Assembly (NCBI GenBank): GCA_017936925.1
Contig: JAGBEP010000014.1
Span: 62,001 to 126,000 of the forward strand
Direction: 5' to 3'
Length of the DNA: 64,000 nucleotides
From: Clostridia bacterium
Lineage (GTDB): Bacteria; Bacillota; Clostridia; TANB77; CAG-508
Within the stretch, counting starts at the first letter, position 1, and each line of letters starts with the position of its first letter. The notes beneath the pieces are model-generated. The model was not told where the DNA came from and ran no database searches. It saw nothing but the letters and a program-made list of their open reading frames with translations. Shown in pieces: positions 9,169 through 18,928 of this stretch. The position numbers were made by a program, and so were the translations under genes.

Positions 9169-9202
9169 AAAAATAAGAGAAGATATTTCTCCCCCTATTT
9201 TT
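9169..9202 (-). terminator. Terminator after the GNAT/DUF402 gene
   Basis: Stem parts AAAATA/TATTTT and GAGAA/TTCTC enclose a small internal loop, followed on the minus strand by T-rich sequence. It lies immediately past the stop at 9209. The structure is imperfect. Confidence 0.55.
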
Positions 9203-9208
9203 CACAAA

Positions 9209-10732
9209 TTATTTTGATTCAATCTTTTCTAAATATTTATTAGTAAAATTATTTAGATTTTCAACATTATTTTCCAATCTCTTCATTAAATCATAAACTA
9301 GATCTTTACCTAGTTTATATTCACTCTCAGTCATCTCGTATCTTTGATAAGCCTCTTCATATTCATCTTCATCAAGAAGCAATATATCTCCATCAGGAGT
9401 AACAACAACATCTAAATACCAGTCTTCATCATATGGAAATCCATTTTCTCTTCCAATATCTCTAACTAAATCAAAATACCACTCAACAATTCTACCCAAA
9501 TTGTCATAAATAGCTGTAAGTTTAAAATTAGAATTTTCCCCATAAACTTCAAGCCACTTATATCCAGTATCCCTGATACATAATCCTTTTGGCAACAAAA
9601 ATTTTTCATTCATTTTTATAAAATTATTCAAATGAATATAACCTTTAAAATCATCTTCATCCACTCTAATAGTTTTTTCTTCAACATTTCCCAAACTTTT
9701 AAGATTTAAATGAGCACTTTGTTTTTTTAAACTAATCCAAAATCTTTGTTCAATACTTTCATCTTCCATTTTTATTTCATTTTCTAAAACTCCGCCATTA
9801 TTCATAATACTTTTTCTAGAACCAACATTATCCTTATCGCAAGACATTAATACTCTCTTTATTCCAAGTTCTTTACACTTTTCTAATGCAAGTCTTATCA
9901 TTTCAGTAACATATCCTTTTTTTCTTTCAGAAGGTCTAACACCATCACCAATATGTCCAGAAGTTTGTAACAGTTTCTCATTTAAACAATGCCTGATTTG
10001 AATAAGGCCAATTAACCTTTTATCTGATTTTCTAATAGCCATATATAAACTCGCAGGAACCCTTCCCTCACTACACTTAGCAAAATCTACATCGTTTCTT
10101 ACTTTTTTTAACCAACTATCAAAATCTCTTAAACGGTCTAATCCACCGCACCCATTTAAAATCATTTCACCATTATCAAAATGTTCTTGCAAATAATCCA
10201 TAATCTGATCACGATATTCTTCTGTTGGAAAAACTAATTCTAATTCACCCTTAGCATTATTTAGCTTATATTTTTTTAATACCATCGGTATAAATCTTAT
10301 TCCATCAGTTTCTTTCTCATTCGATAAAATTTCAAAACCCATTCTTTTATAAATCTCTACAGCATAGGGTGAAGAATTTACCGTTATATCAGTATTATTC
10401 ATTCCATATAACCCTTTGGCATATCTAATTAAATATTTAGCAATTCCTTTTCTATGATAAGCTTTGTCAACAAACAGCATTCCAATATGTGAATTATCTC
10501 TAATTGCAAGCATTCCAATAATCTTTGAGTAATCTTTTACAATTACAATTTTTAAATTCTCCTTTAAAAGCTTTTTTATATTTTCTACATTAGCAAACTT
10601 ATAAAAATTTTTTATTCCCTCATCACTATATTCAGGAGCCTCAAATTCGTCAAAAACTTTCTTTACTAACTCCATCGTCTCTTCTAATTCATTTAAATTC
10701 ATTTCTCTACATTCATATTCCATACTAATCAC
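9209..10732 (-). CDS. Three-domain fusion: GNAT, GNAT, DUF402
   Basis: The 507-residue protein has three parts. Residues 1-155 form a GNAT acetyltransferase (GMLFVDKAYHRKGIAKYL, the acetyl-CoA loop). Residues 165-330 form a second GNAT of the YjcK type (HIGDGVRPSERKKGYVTEM). Residues 340-505 form a DUF402 domain (WYFDLVRD, DEDWYLDVVVTPDGDI, LLDEDEYEEA), whose acidic residues bind metal in nucleoside-phosphate phosphatases such as NtdP and FomD. Such domains usually occur singly. The fusion could couple acetylation with hydrolysis of a phosphate. The substrate is unknown. Confidence 0.82.
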   Translation of the reverse strand: MISMEYECREMNLNELEETMELVKKVFDEFEAPEYSDEGIKNFYKFANVENIKKLLKENLKIVIVKDYSKIIGMLAIRDNSHIGMLFVDKAYHRKGIAKYLIRYAKGLYGMNNTDITVNSSPYAVEIYKRMGFEILSNEKETDGIRFIPMVLKKYKLNNAKGELELVFPTEEYRDQIMDYLQEHFDNGEMILNGCGGLDRLRDFDSWLKKVRNDVDFAKCSEGRVPASLYMAIRKSDKRLIGLIQIRHCLNEKLLQTSGHIGDGVRPSERKKGYVTEMIRLALEKCKELGIKRVLMSCDKDNVGSRKSIMNNGGVLENEIKMEDESIEQRFWISLKKQSAHLNLKSLGNVEEKTIRVDEDDFKGYIHLNNFIKMNEKFLLPKGLCIRDTGYKWLEVYGENSNFKLTAIYDNLGRIVEWYFDLVRDIGRENGFPYDEDWYLDVVVTPDGDILLLDEDEYEEAYQRYEMTESEYKLGKDLVYDLMKRLENNVENLNNFTNKYLEKIESK

Positions 10733-10823
10733 CTGCCTTCTTTTTTTCTATTTTACTTGTAGCTCACTCATCAGTCAATACATACATTTTATTTAATCAG
10801 TAACATATAATCATAAAAAACAA

Positions 10824-10869
10824 AAAAAGATACTTTAAGCATTTTTTACACTACTTAAAGTATCTTTTT
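10824..10869 (-). terminator. Terminator of enolase
   Basis: A perfect 16-bp stem (10824-10839 with 10854-10869) with A and T runs at its ends lies 18 bases past the enolase stop. Confidence 0.92.
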
Positions 10870-10886
10870 AAAATCAATAGCTTATA

Positions 10887-12206
<1,320 letters not shown>

Positions 12207-12348
12207 CTATTTATTTATAATCAACTTATATAATACAAAACATATAAGTTTACTTTGGCACTTTAAACCGAGTCAAATTCTATCACAAATGCATTTGCAT
12301 TTCAAGACCTATTAACCGTTTTTTTAGGCATTATAAAAGCAAATTCTT

Positions 12349-12771
12349 TTAATTTTCATCATCTATAAAATATTCTTTATTCATTTCAACTTGTTGCAAC
12401 ATATGACCAATATTGCCTTCCCCAGCAAATTTATCAAAATCAAAAAAATTCTCATCTTTACTTACCCAGTAAAGCTTATTTAATTCTTCAATCAAATTAA
12501 CATTATTTTTAAGTTTTCCAGCAAAAAGCTCTAATTCCATATCAGATATCTTATACTGAAAATTCATAACATGCTTTAAATTAATATCTTTATTCGTTAT
12601 TCCTGTTTCTTCATTTAGTTCCCTATATGCCGCTTCTAATTCATTTTCATCTTTTTCTACTTTGCCACCAACTAAATTAAATTTTCCCATATAAGGTTCT
12701 TTAGTTCTTCTACACATTAAGATTTTTTCTCCATCAGTACTATATACCATAATAACATTTAATTTTTTCAT
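12349..12771 (-). CDS. Nudix hydrolase (MutT-like)
   Basis: The 140-residue protein carries a full Nudix box, GGKVEKDENELEAAYRELNEETGI, at about residues 36-59, with the REXXEE metal-binding core intact as RELNEE. It has the short length of the MutT/YtkD-type single-domain proteins that hydrolyse nucleoside diphosphates linked to another moiety. The preceding CRRTKEPYMGKFNLVGG is typical of 8-oxo-dGTPase-like members. It is next to a second, different Nudix gene. Confidence 0.88.
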   Translation of the reverse strand: MKKLNVIMVYSTDGEKILMCRRTKEPYMGKFNLVGGKVEKDENELEAAYRELNEETGITNKDINLKHVMNFQYKISDMELELFAGKLKNNVNLIEELNKLYWVSKDENFFDFDKFAGEGNIGHMLQQVEMNKEYFIDDEN

Positions 12772-12831
12772 TTATAAGCACATCCTCATTCAACATTCTA
12801 ATCTAATTATTTTTTACTAAATTCTTAAAAT

Positions 12832-13374
12832 TTACTTATTATCTAACCATTCATAATACTTTATCAAATACTTCCAACAACCCTCTTTATCAGTTATTCC
12901 ATCATAATTTTTCTCTATTCTTTTAATAATTTCCTCTTTATCAATCCACTTAACCTCAGAAACTTCATCTGGTTGTAATTTTAAAAGTTTTTCATCTATA
13001 TTTTTATTAGCTATATAATATTCATTAAAGTGTCTATTTATAATATCGCCTTTTATATTAGTCGAAATTGAAGAACCAATAAAAGTCAAATCTTTTTTAT
13101 CTATATCAAGTCCTAATTCTTCTTTACACTCTCTTGTTATTGCCTCAAAACCAAATTCTCCTGCTAAAACATGTCCACCAAAAGTTATATCCCACATATT
13201 AGGCCACAATTTCTTCTTCTCACTTCTTTTTTGCAACAAAACTTGTTTCTTATCATTTATAATAAATCCAGCAACAGCTTTATGCCACAAACCATCTTTA
13301 TGACATATTTCTCGTGTTTCTACTCTATCAATATATTCTCCTTTATCACTTAAAACATCAAAAAATTCTTCCAT
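12832..13374 (-). CDS. Nudix hydrolase, isopentenyl-diphosphate isomerase-like
   Basis: The 180-residue protein has an N-terminal VLSDKGEYIDRVETREICHKDGLWHKAV, characteristic of the YfcD/IDI-like Nudix group, followed by the box GGHVLAGEFGFEAITRECKEELGL. The metal-binding REXXEE is RECKEE. These proteins hydrolyse diphosphates; true IDI activity is unlikely, since the isomerase Cys/Glu context is not evident. It is 60 bases upstream of the other Nudix gene and may be co-transcribed. Confidence 0.85.
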   Translation of the reverse strand: MEEFFDVLSDKGEYIDRVETREICHKDGLWHKAVAGFIINDKKQVLLQKRSEKKKLWPNMWDITFGGHVLAGEFGFEAITRECKEELGLDIDKKDLTFIGSSISTNIKGDIINRHFNEYYIANKNIDEKLLKLQPDEVSEVKWIDKEEIIKRIEKNYDGITDKEGCWKYLIKYYEWLDNK

Positions 13375-13503
13375 ATTTTATACCTCTTTTCATCAATTTC
13401 GTAGTTACACATATTAAACTAAAAAACACTATTTATCTTATATCATGTTTTAAACAAAAAATAAATCTAATTTATAAAATTTATAAAACTTCTAAGTATA
13501 ATA

Positions 13504-14529
13504 TTATTTACAAAAATCTTCAATAAATTTTTTATATTGACAAGTAAGATTATATAAACTATCTGCTAAAATGTACTCATCAACTTCATGAGCAGTTACT
13601 GGACCTGCCCCTAAAATCATGCAATTACTTTTTATAAAACTAGCTTCTGTAATAAAATTACATGTTTTAGAAAAACCTTGAGTATCATTAAAAAATGATG
13701 ATATTCTATTGATCTCTTGAACAGACGCTAAATATTTGTTTTTCAAAAACTCTATTTCTTTAGCAATTCTATTTTCAACACTCTTATCAATAGTTCTAAA
13801 GTCTACCAAAAATTCACAATAGTCAGGAACTGAATTAATTGCACTTCCTCCACTTATTTTTCCTATATTCATTGTTGTATAAGGAATTTCAAAATTAGTG
13901 TTAATATTATTTCTTATTCTATTTTTATAAAACTCATTTAATTCATTTATAAAAGATACTGCTTCCATAATAGCATTTTTACCTTTATTTGGAGTACTTG
14001 AATGAGTTTTTATACCTTTAAATGAAATTTTATATTCAATTAGTCCCTTACTACCAACTATAATCTCATTATTTGTAGGTTCACCTATTATCATCGTTTT
14101 TGGAAATTTTTTTTCATAATTCACTACATCTTTAATTCCAGAAAAACCTATCTCTTCATCATATGTAAAATACAACTTTATTCCCTTACTTAATTTTGTA
14201 AAATCAACTTGTGATATAGCAGAAATCATTGCTGCAATTCCTGATTTCATATCACAAACCCCTAAACCATATATCTTATTATCAACCTTAGTTAAACCAA
14301 ATTTCTCATATTTCCATCCGTCTGTAAATTCAACTGTATCAGTATGTCCTAAAAAACCTAAAGAATTCTCCTTTTTATTCGACATAATTAAAAATTTTTC
14401 TCTTCTTTCTGTTACAAATCCCATTGCTTTTAACGTTTCTTCCAAATAATCTAATATCTTCTTATTTTCTTTATCCTTAATTGTATTACATTTAACTAAA
14501 TTTTCTAAAACCATTTCTACATCTAACAT
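13504..14529 (-). CDS. M20-family metallopeptidase/deacylase (ArgE/DapE type)
   Basis: The 341-residue protein has the metal-site motifs of M20 enzymes: LGHTDTVEF (His and the catalytic Asp), YGLGVCDMKSGIAAM (bridging Asp), FTYDEEIGFSG (general base Glu-Glu), IIGEPTNNE, and a late His in GPVTAHEVDEYI. The central dimerisation domain is present. Family members remove acyl groups from amino acids or act as dipeptidases. The substrate cannot be told. It follows the GNAT gene by 17 bases and has AGAGGAG upstream, so the two likely form an operon under the attenuator-like leader. Confidence 0.88.
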   Translation of the reverse strand: MLDVEMVLENLVKCNTIKDKENKKILDYLEETLKAMGFVTERREKFLIMSNKKENSLGFLGHTDTVEFTDGWKYEKFGLTKVDNKIYGLGVCDMKSGIAAMISAISQVDFTKLSKGIKLYFTYDEEIGFSGIKDVVNYEKKFPKTMIIGEPTNNEIIVGSKGLIEYKISFKGIKTHSSTPNKGKNAIMEAVSFINELNEFYKNRIRNNINTNFEIPYTTMNIGKISGGSAINSVPDYCEFLVDFRTIDKSVENRIAKEIEFLKNKYLASVQEINRISSFFNDTQGFSKTCNFITEASFIKSNCMILGAGPVTAHEVDEYILADSLYNLTCQYKKFIEDFCK

Positions 14530-14546
14530 TTAACTTTCTCCTCTAC

Positions 14547-15137
14547 TTACTCAATTTCTTTTTCTGAATACAAATTAACCATACTCATTTTTTTCTTCAA
14601 ACTTTCCCTATTTAAAGAATTTAAATCAATTTCTAAAAATATATTCTGCATAGTTTCTACATTTCCATTTACCCTCTCTCTCTCCACACTTTGATAAACA
14701 TCAGGAATTTGCTTAAAACCTATTTTTGAAGCAATACTATAAGACATTGAGCCCCTTTCCAAAGTTCTCATATATATCTTGTCATATCCTAAAGCCTTAG
14801 ATTGCATAACCCCATATAGCATAAGTTGATTTCCAAGTCCATTTCTTCTATAACCATCTAAAACTGCAATATCAGCCAAATACATAATATTTTCTCCATT
14901 ATAATTAACCGGATGATCTGCCTTCACACCCCTTTCTAAAGCAATTAAACCACAACACCCCTCAGTAGTAGTAGTAGTAGTATATACTCCATAAACATAA
15001 CCTTTTTCTCTATATTCCCTAAATATTTCTTCTAATTCCTCATCTGTGTACTTTTCATTATAAGGCGGTCCTGAAAACACCCTATATACTTTTTTAAAAT
15101 CTTCTACATCAACAAGTTCTTTAATTTTTCCGTCCAT
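14547..15137 (-). CDS. GNAT acetyltransferase behind a regulatory leader
   Basis: The 196-residue protein has a GNAT core with IAVLDGYRRNGLGNQLM (acetyl-CoA pyrophosphate loop) and an upstream sheet. A run of six Thr codons made of ACT repeats (around 14965-14982) lies in a loop before EGCCGL. TAGGAGG precedes the start. What sets it apart is the 5' leader of about 260 bases, with its own promoter, a leader peptide and alternative hairpins, so expression is probably inducible. GNAT enzymes behind such leaders often modify antibiotics; here this is inference. The M20 gene follows. Confidence 0.8.
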   Translation of the reverse strand: MDGKIKELVDVEDFKKVYRVFSGPPYNEKYTDEELEEIFREYREKGYVYGVYTTTTTTEGCCGLIALERGVKADHPVNYNGENIMYLADIAVLDGYRRNGLGNQLMLYGVMQSKALGYDKIYMRTLERGSMSYSIASKIGFKQIPDVYQSVERERVNGNVETMQNIFLEIDLNSLNRESLKKKMSMVNLYSEKEIE

Positions 15138-15191
15138 AATTTTCCTCCTATAATAAATTAAAAGAAAAAAGATAAAAAAATAGATATGAAA

Positions 15192-15229
15192 AAAGACTAT
15201 ATATAGAATTTTTCCTACATATAGTCTTT
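15192..15229 (-). terminator. Terminator hairpin within the GNAT leader
   Basis: An 11-bp perfect stem ending in a minus-strand run of six T residues lies about 55 bases before the GNAT start codon. Its place inside the leader suggests conditional termination. Confidence 0.7.
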
Positions 15230-15315
15230 AAAACATATCTATAAAATATTTTTAAACTATCGTAGGCACAGCAATTTTAGCCTGTACCTACGCAATTTTA
15301 TTTACAATGCAGTAG

Positions 15316-15372
15316 TTACAAGCTCCTACGATGATGATGTAATTGAACGTTTAAAAATATTATTAATTTCAA
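15316..15372 (-). CDS. Putative 18-residue leader peptide
   Basis: A TTG start at 15372 lies eight bases after AAAAGAGG (15381-15388) and directs an 18-codon ORF, MKLIIFLNVQLHHHRRSL, ended by TAA. It starts about 30 bases after the -10 box. Three consecutive His codons and two Arg codons overlap segment S1 of the downstream switch. This layout is that of ribosome-mediated attenuation. Whether it senses histidine, an antibiotic or another stress cannot be told. It could also be a chance ORF. Confidence 0.5.
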   Translation of the reverse strand: MKLIIFLNVQLHHHRRSL

Positions 15373-15399
15373 TTTTTTTACCTCTTTTCTTTAAGCAAT

Positions 15400-15428
15400 A
15401 TATTAACAAAATAATTTAAATCCGTCAA
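15400..15428 (-). promoter_or_regulatory. SigA-type promoter of the GNAT leader
   Basis: TTGACG (15423-15428) and TAATAT (15400-15405) are separated by exactly 17 bases, with an extended -10 TG. It drives transcription into the leader peptide and GNAT gene. Confidence 0.75.
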
Positions 15429-15500
15429 CTGTTTTATGTAAATTTATATGTTTGCTATCTCTTTCCATTCCATTTATCTAATATTTCTTTTTCATTCATA

Positions 15501-16277
15501 TTAAGAACCTGTTGACTCATAATGTTTCACTCCTATCTTCCAAACACATATGCAAGGTATCAAAAATATCACCGTAAATATCGGAATAAATCCATAATAA
15601 AAATTATCAACTTTTCCAAATAAATATAATACCGGATAATAATTCACCAAACCAAAAGGAACTATGAAAGTAAAAAATATTCTAAACCACTTTGCATAAA
15701 TATCTATTGGATACTGTGCAACTTTCTTTCCACCTTCTGCTAATATATTCATAAATTCTAATCCATCCACCGTCCAAAAGCAAAATGAAGCCTTCAGTAT
15801 AAATATACCTAAAAAAATTATAAAACATCCTAAATTCATTAATACAAAAACTAAAACCCTAAATAAATTCCAATCAATATTAATATTAAGAAGAGCAATT
15901 ACAATCACACATATACATTGAACCGTCCTACCAATCTTAGAAAAATCAAATTCCATACAAGTTGACTGTAATAATGCATTTTGTGGTCGTATCAATATTC
16001 TATCAAACTCTCCATTTTTTATGACATTATCAAAATGATCTAATCCCCTTAAAAACATCTCACTTAATGAAAAATTTAAGAATACCATTCCAAATAAAAA
16101 AGCAACCTCATAAAATGTCCAATCTCCTATTTGATTAAATTCTTCAAATAAAAAATATACTGATATTGTAAGCAAAAATGTTATCAAGAAACTTCCTATT
16201 ACTGATATTATAAAAGCTTTTCTATATTCTAACTGCATCTTTATTAACATAAGTATAGTTTTCAAATATACCTTCAT
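15501..16277 (-). CDS. ABC-2 transporter permease (COG3694 type)
   Basis: The 258-residue protein has six hydrophobic segments and the signature of the ABC-2 permease pair that works with COG4586 ATPases: FSEMFLRGLDHFDNVIKNGEFDRILIRPQN in the first half and the late FGLVNYYPVLYLFG. It forms half of the membrane channel. It follows the other permease by eight bases and ends the three-gene operon. Homologous systems are often linked to drug or lipid export, but substrates are mostly unproven. Confidence 0.88.
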   Translation of the reverse strand: MKVYLKTILMLIKMQLEYRKAFIISVIGSFLITFLLTISVYFLFEEFNQIGDWTFYEVAFLFGMVFLNFSLSEMFLRGLDHFDNVIKNGEFDRILIRPQNALLQSTCMEFDFSKIGRTVQCICVIVIALLNINIDWNLFRVLVFVLMNLGCFIIFLGIFILKASFCFWTVDGLEFMNILAEGGKKVAQYPIDIYAKWFRIFFTFIVPFGLVNYYPVLYLFGKVDNFYYGFIPIFTVIFLIPCICVWKIGVKHYESTGS

Positions 16278-16285
16278 TTTTTCTC

Positions 16286-17083
16286 CTATCCACCTTGAAT
16301 TACTACTTTTTTCAATCTATTATTGGTAATTATTGTTCCAGTTATTGTAAGAAACAAAAGCCAAACAATTTGCATTCCTATATAACCTATTGCACTATTC
16401 ATTGCCATACTTCCCGAATAAATTCTAAAAGGTAAATCAGCAGCTAAACTAAATGGTAGTATATAACAAAAACTTTGCCAAAAACTAGGCATCAATGCTA
16501 TTGGAACAAAAGTACCTCCAAAAAATTCAACAATTGCATAAAATATTGAATTTGTTCCTTTAGATGACATAGTATAAAATAAACTTATATAAAACACATT
16601 CATTATTGCCGCCATTAAGCAAATTGCTAACATCAAAGATATTATAAACAATATAAACGCCATAAAACCTACAGGAGGTTGTAACGATAATCCTAAAGGT
16701 AATAAAGGTGCAATTATCAGTATTGGAATACTTTTTAAAAATCCTCCTGCAATTTTATTTGCCAATGTTTTAAAAAACCACATCCAATATATATTAACTG
16801 GTCTACATAGTTCATATGAAATATTTCCCTTTTCTATCATTGTTTTAATATCAGAATCTGAAGAAGCACTTATTATTGAATAAAAAGCTTGCTTCAACCA
16901 TACATACGATATTAATTGTTCAAGAGAAATATTATTTGATGTTACAACTCTATAAAAAGCCTGAAAAATAAGTATTTGCATAATAGCCCAAAAAAACTGT
17001 GTAAACATTCCACCAATTGCAGCAGCCCTATACTGCAGAGCAACATTTAATCTTAATTTAAAAAAAGATAAATACTTTTTCAT
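16286..17083 (-). CDS. ABC-2 transporter permease (COG4587 type)
   Basis: This 265-residue integral membrane protein starts with a short amphipathic stretch, then FTQFFWAIMQILIFQAFYRV and five further hydrophobic segments. MIEKGNISYELCRPVN is the typical cytoplasmic loop of the family. It pairs with the 15501-16277 permease to form the channel. It lies 31 bases after the ATPase gene in the same transcript. Confidence 0.88.
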   Translation of the reverse strand: MKKYLSFFKLRLNVALQYRAAAIGGMFTQFFWAIMQILIFQAFYRVVTSNNISLEQLISYVWLKQAFYSIISASSDSDIKTMIEKGNISYELCRPVNIYWMWFFKTLANKIAGGFLKSIPILIIAPLLPLGLSLQPPVGFMAFILFIISLMLAICLMAAIMNVFYISLFYTMSSKGTNSIFYAIVEFFGGTFVPIALMPSFWQSFCYILPFSLAADLPFRIYSGSMAMNSAIGYIGMQIVWLLFLTITGTIITNNRLKKVVIQGG

Positions 17084-17114
17084 ATTTATTATAAAACCCT
17101 TTCTCTTTTAATTA

Positions 17115-18104
17115 TTAAATCTTTAGCTCTTTATATAGTTTAGCTATTACATCATCTGTTGACATTTCTTCAATACTCAAATCTACTATTTCGACTTGAT
17201 TTGTTAATTCATTTAATATATCCGCCATATTCTCATCTTTATGCTTTAAAACTAAACTTGCACTTTCTTCTGTTTGCTCTAAAATTTTTACATCTTTTAT
17301 CTTTATCTTTTTATCTGTATATTTAAATTTGACATTTATCCTCATTTTATCTTTATATTTATTCTTTATCTGCTCTAAACTACCATCATACAAAATTTTT
17401 CCTTTACCAATTAAAATAATTCTATTAGTTAAAGCTTCAATATCTTGCATATCATGTGTTGTAAGAATTATCGTCAAATTTGTAGTTTCATTTATTCTTT
17501 TTATACATTTTCTAAGTGATAATTTAGATACAGCATCTAACCCTATCGTTGGTTCATCCAAAAATAAAATTTTAGGATTATGCAATAATGCAGCTGCAAT
17601 TTCACATCTCATACGCTGACCTAAGCTCAACTGTCTAGTAGGAATATTTTTAATTTCATCTAAATCTAAACTCTCAGATAATTCTTTTAATTTCTTCTCA
17701 TACTCTTCAGAAGGAATATCATAAATATCTTTTAACAATTCAAAAGAGTCTATTGGAGGAACATCCCACCACAACTGAGAACGTTGTCCAAAAACCACTC
17801 CAATATTTTTTACATATTTTTTTCTATCTTTCCAAGGAACATATCCATCTATTTGACATTCACCAGAAGTTGGAACAAGTATACCACACATTATTTTTAT
17901 TGTTGTTGATTTTCCAGCTCCATTAGGCCCTATATAACCAACAATCTCACCTTGTTTTATGTCAAAACTAATATCATCTAACGCATTTATTATTTTATAC
18001 TCTCTTTTAAAAAAAGATTTTATAGCATTTTTCATTCCCGCTTCTCTTTTTGATATTTTAAACTGTTTTGATATGTTTTTTACATGAATTATATTATCTT
18101 CCAT
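17115..18104 (-). CDS. ABC-2 transporter ATP-binding protein (COG4586 type)
   Basis: The 329-residue ATPase has Walker A GPNGAGKST, a Q-loop FGQRSQLWWDVP peculiar to COG4586 proteins, the signature LSLGQRMRCE, Walker B ILFLDEPTIGLD, and the switch His in TTHDM. A C-terminal accessory domain of about 90 residues follows. It powers the two permeases encoded after it. ATG 18104 is preferred, as GGAG lies six bases upstream; the TTG at 18116 lacks one. Confidence 0.92.
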   Translation of the reverse strand: MEDNIIHVKNISKQFKISKREAGMKNAIKSFFKREYKIINALDDISFDIKQGEIVGYIGPNGAGKSTTIKIMCGILVPTSGECQIDGYVPWKDRKKYVKNIGVVFGQRSQLWWDVPPIDSFELLKDIYDIPSEEYEKKLKELSESLDLDEIKNIPTRQLSLGQRMRCEIAAALLHNPKILFLDEPTIGLDAVSKLSLRKCIKRINETTNLTIILTTHDMQDIEALTNRIILIGKGKILYDGSLEQIKNKYKDKMRINVKFKYTDKKIKIKDVKILEQTEESASLVLKHKDENMADILNELTNQVEIVDLSIEEMSTDDVIAKLYKELKI

Positions 18105-18155
18105 TTCATTCTCCAATATCTCTTACATATTTATTTCATCTTTTCATCAGACTTA

Positions 18156-18773
18156 TCATTGATTTTTATTCTCAAATTTCTTTATAATAAAATTTCCCCA
18201 AATTATATCTTTAGCACTTCTTTTCGTACTTGGAAGAGTTTCAAAATAATCAATAAGTTTAACATTCTTATTTAATCTATATAATATTTCTATCATCTCA
18301 TCTTTAGTTAAATAATTATAATATTTTCCCTCTTTTATCTCATAACCTGACCCTCTTTTAAAAGACGTATAAATTATTCCATTAGTTTTTAAAGCCTTTA
18401 TCATTTTAGTTAAAACAATCGGTAAAAGTTCTTTTTCAACATGCAATATTGAAGAACATGCCCATATTCCATCATAAGTATTTATATCATCTAATTCTTC
18501 AAATTTCATGCAACTCACTTCTTGACCTATATATTCGCTAGCAAGCTCGCACATTTTTATTGAACCATCTATTGCTTTAACTTTATATCCATTATCTATA
18601 AAATATTTACTATCTCTTCCTGAACCACATCCAAAATCTAAAATATATGCATCTTTTGATAAACTTTTTAAAAATTTGTCATAATTTTCTTGTAAATTTC
18701 CAACTAATGTTTGCTCGCAATACTCCTTTGCATTTTTATTATAATAATCTAACGTATTATAATTTTTTTCCAT
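18156..18773 (-). CDS. Class I SAM-dependent methyltransferase
   Basis: The 205-residue protein has the SAM motif ILDFGCGSGRDSKYF, then VKAIDGSIKMCELA and IWACSSILHVEK, the arrangement of small-molecule methyltransferases near TehB/UbiE. ATG 18773 follows GGAGGAGG by three bases and starts the conserved NYNTLDYYNKNAKEY segment. The frame remains open 28 codons further upstream to 18857, but that part overlaps a terminator and has no ribosome site. It lies just before the ABC operon, perhaps co-transcribed. The substrate is unknown. Confidence 0.82.
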   Translation of the reverse strand: MEKNYNTLDYYNKNAKEYCEQTLVGNLQENYDKFLKSLSKDAYILDFGCGSGRDSKYFIDNGYKVKAIDGSIKMCELASEYIGQEVSCMKFEELDDINTYDGIWACSSILHVEKELLPIVLTKMIKALKTNGIIYTSFKRGSGYEIKEGKYYNYLTKDEMIEILYRLNKNVKLIDYFETLPSTKRSAKDIIWGNFIIKKFENKNQ

Positions 18774-18831
18774 TTTCCTCCTCCATTTTTTCGCATCCTT
18801 TTTATTTTTTAAATTATACCATAGAAAAGAA

Positions 18832-18866
18832 AAAAAGAAAGTATTTACGCAAAACACTTTCTTTTT
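18832..18866 (-). terminator. Terminator after the RimJ/RimL-type gene
   Basis: An 11-bp stem AAAAAGAAAGT/ACTTTCTTTTT (18832-18842 with 18856-18866) lies downstream of the gene ending at 18929 and upstream of the methyltransferase start. Confidence 0.8.
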
Positions 18867-18928
18867 ACATTGGTCTATTTGTTTATTACTAAATTCTACT
18901 ATTTTCTTATAAATAATATCTCCTACAA

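Larger units (their letters stand above)
15138..15399 (-). promoter_or_regulatory. Attenuator-like leader of the GNAT gene with mutually exclusive hairpins
   Basis: On the minus strand, three segments share a complementary core: S1 at 15325-15332 (ATCGTAGG), S2 at 15282-15292 (CGTAGGTACAG) and S3 at 15259-15271. S3 can pair with S1 (8 bp) or with S2 (11 bp, one G-U), but not both. A 12-bp outer stem joins 15349-15360 to 15246-15257. Downstream is a terminator hairpin (15192-15202 with 15219-15229), itself nested in a 9-bp stem (15180-15188 with 15234-15242). S1 lies inside the leader peptide's His-Arg-Arg codons, so a stalled ribosome could choose the fold. A palindromic interspersed repeat is the alternative reading. 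Confidence 0.65.

Noticed and set aside
15246-15360. The palindromic region as a MITE with 12-bp terminal inverted repeats
   Set aside because: No target-site duplication was seen, and the promoter, leader peptide and terminator around it fit a regulatory leader better. It remains an alternative.
15421-15424. Minus-strand CGGA in the -35 region of the GNAT leader promoter as an eighth insertion
   Set aside because: It is non-coding, and the promoter with its 17-base spacing is near consensus as it stands.
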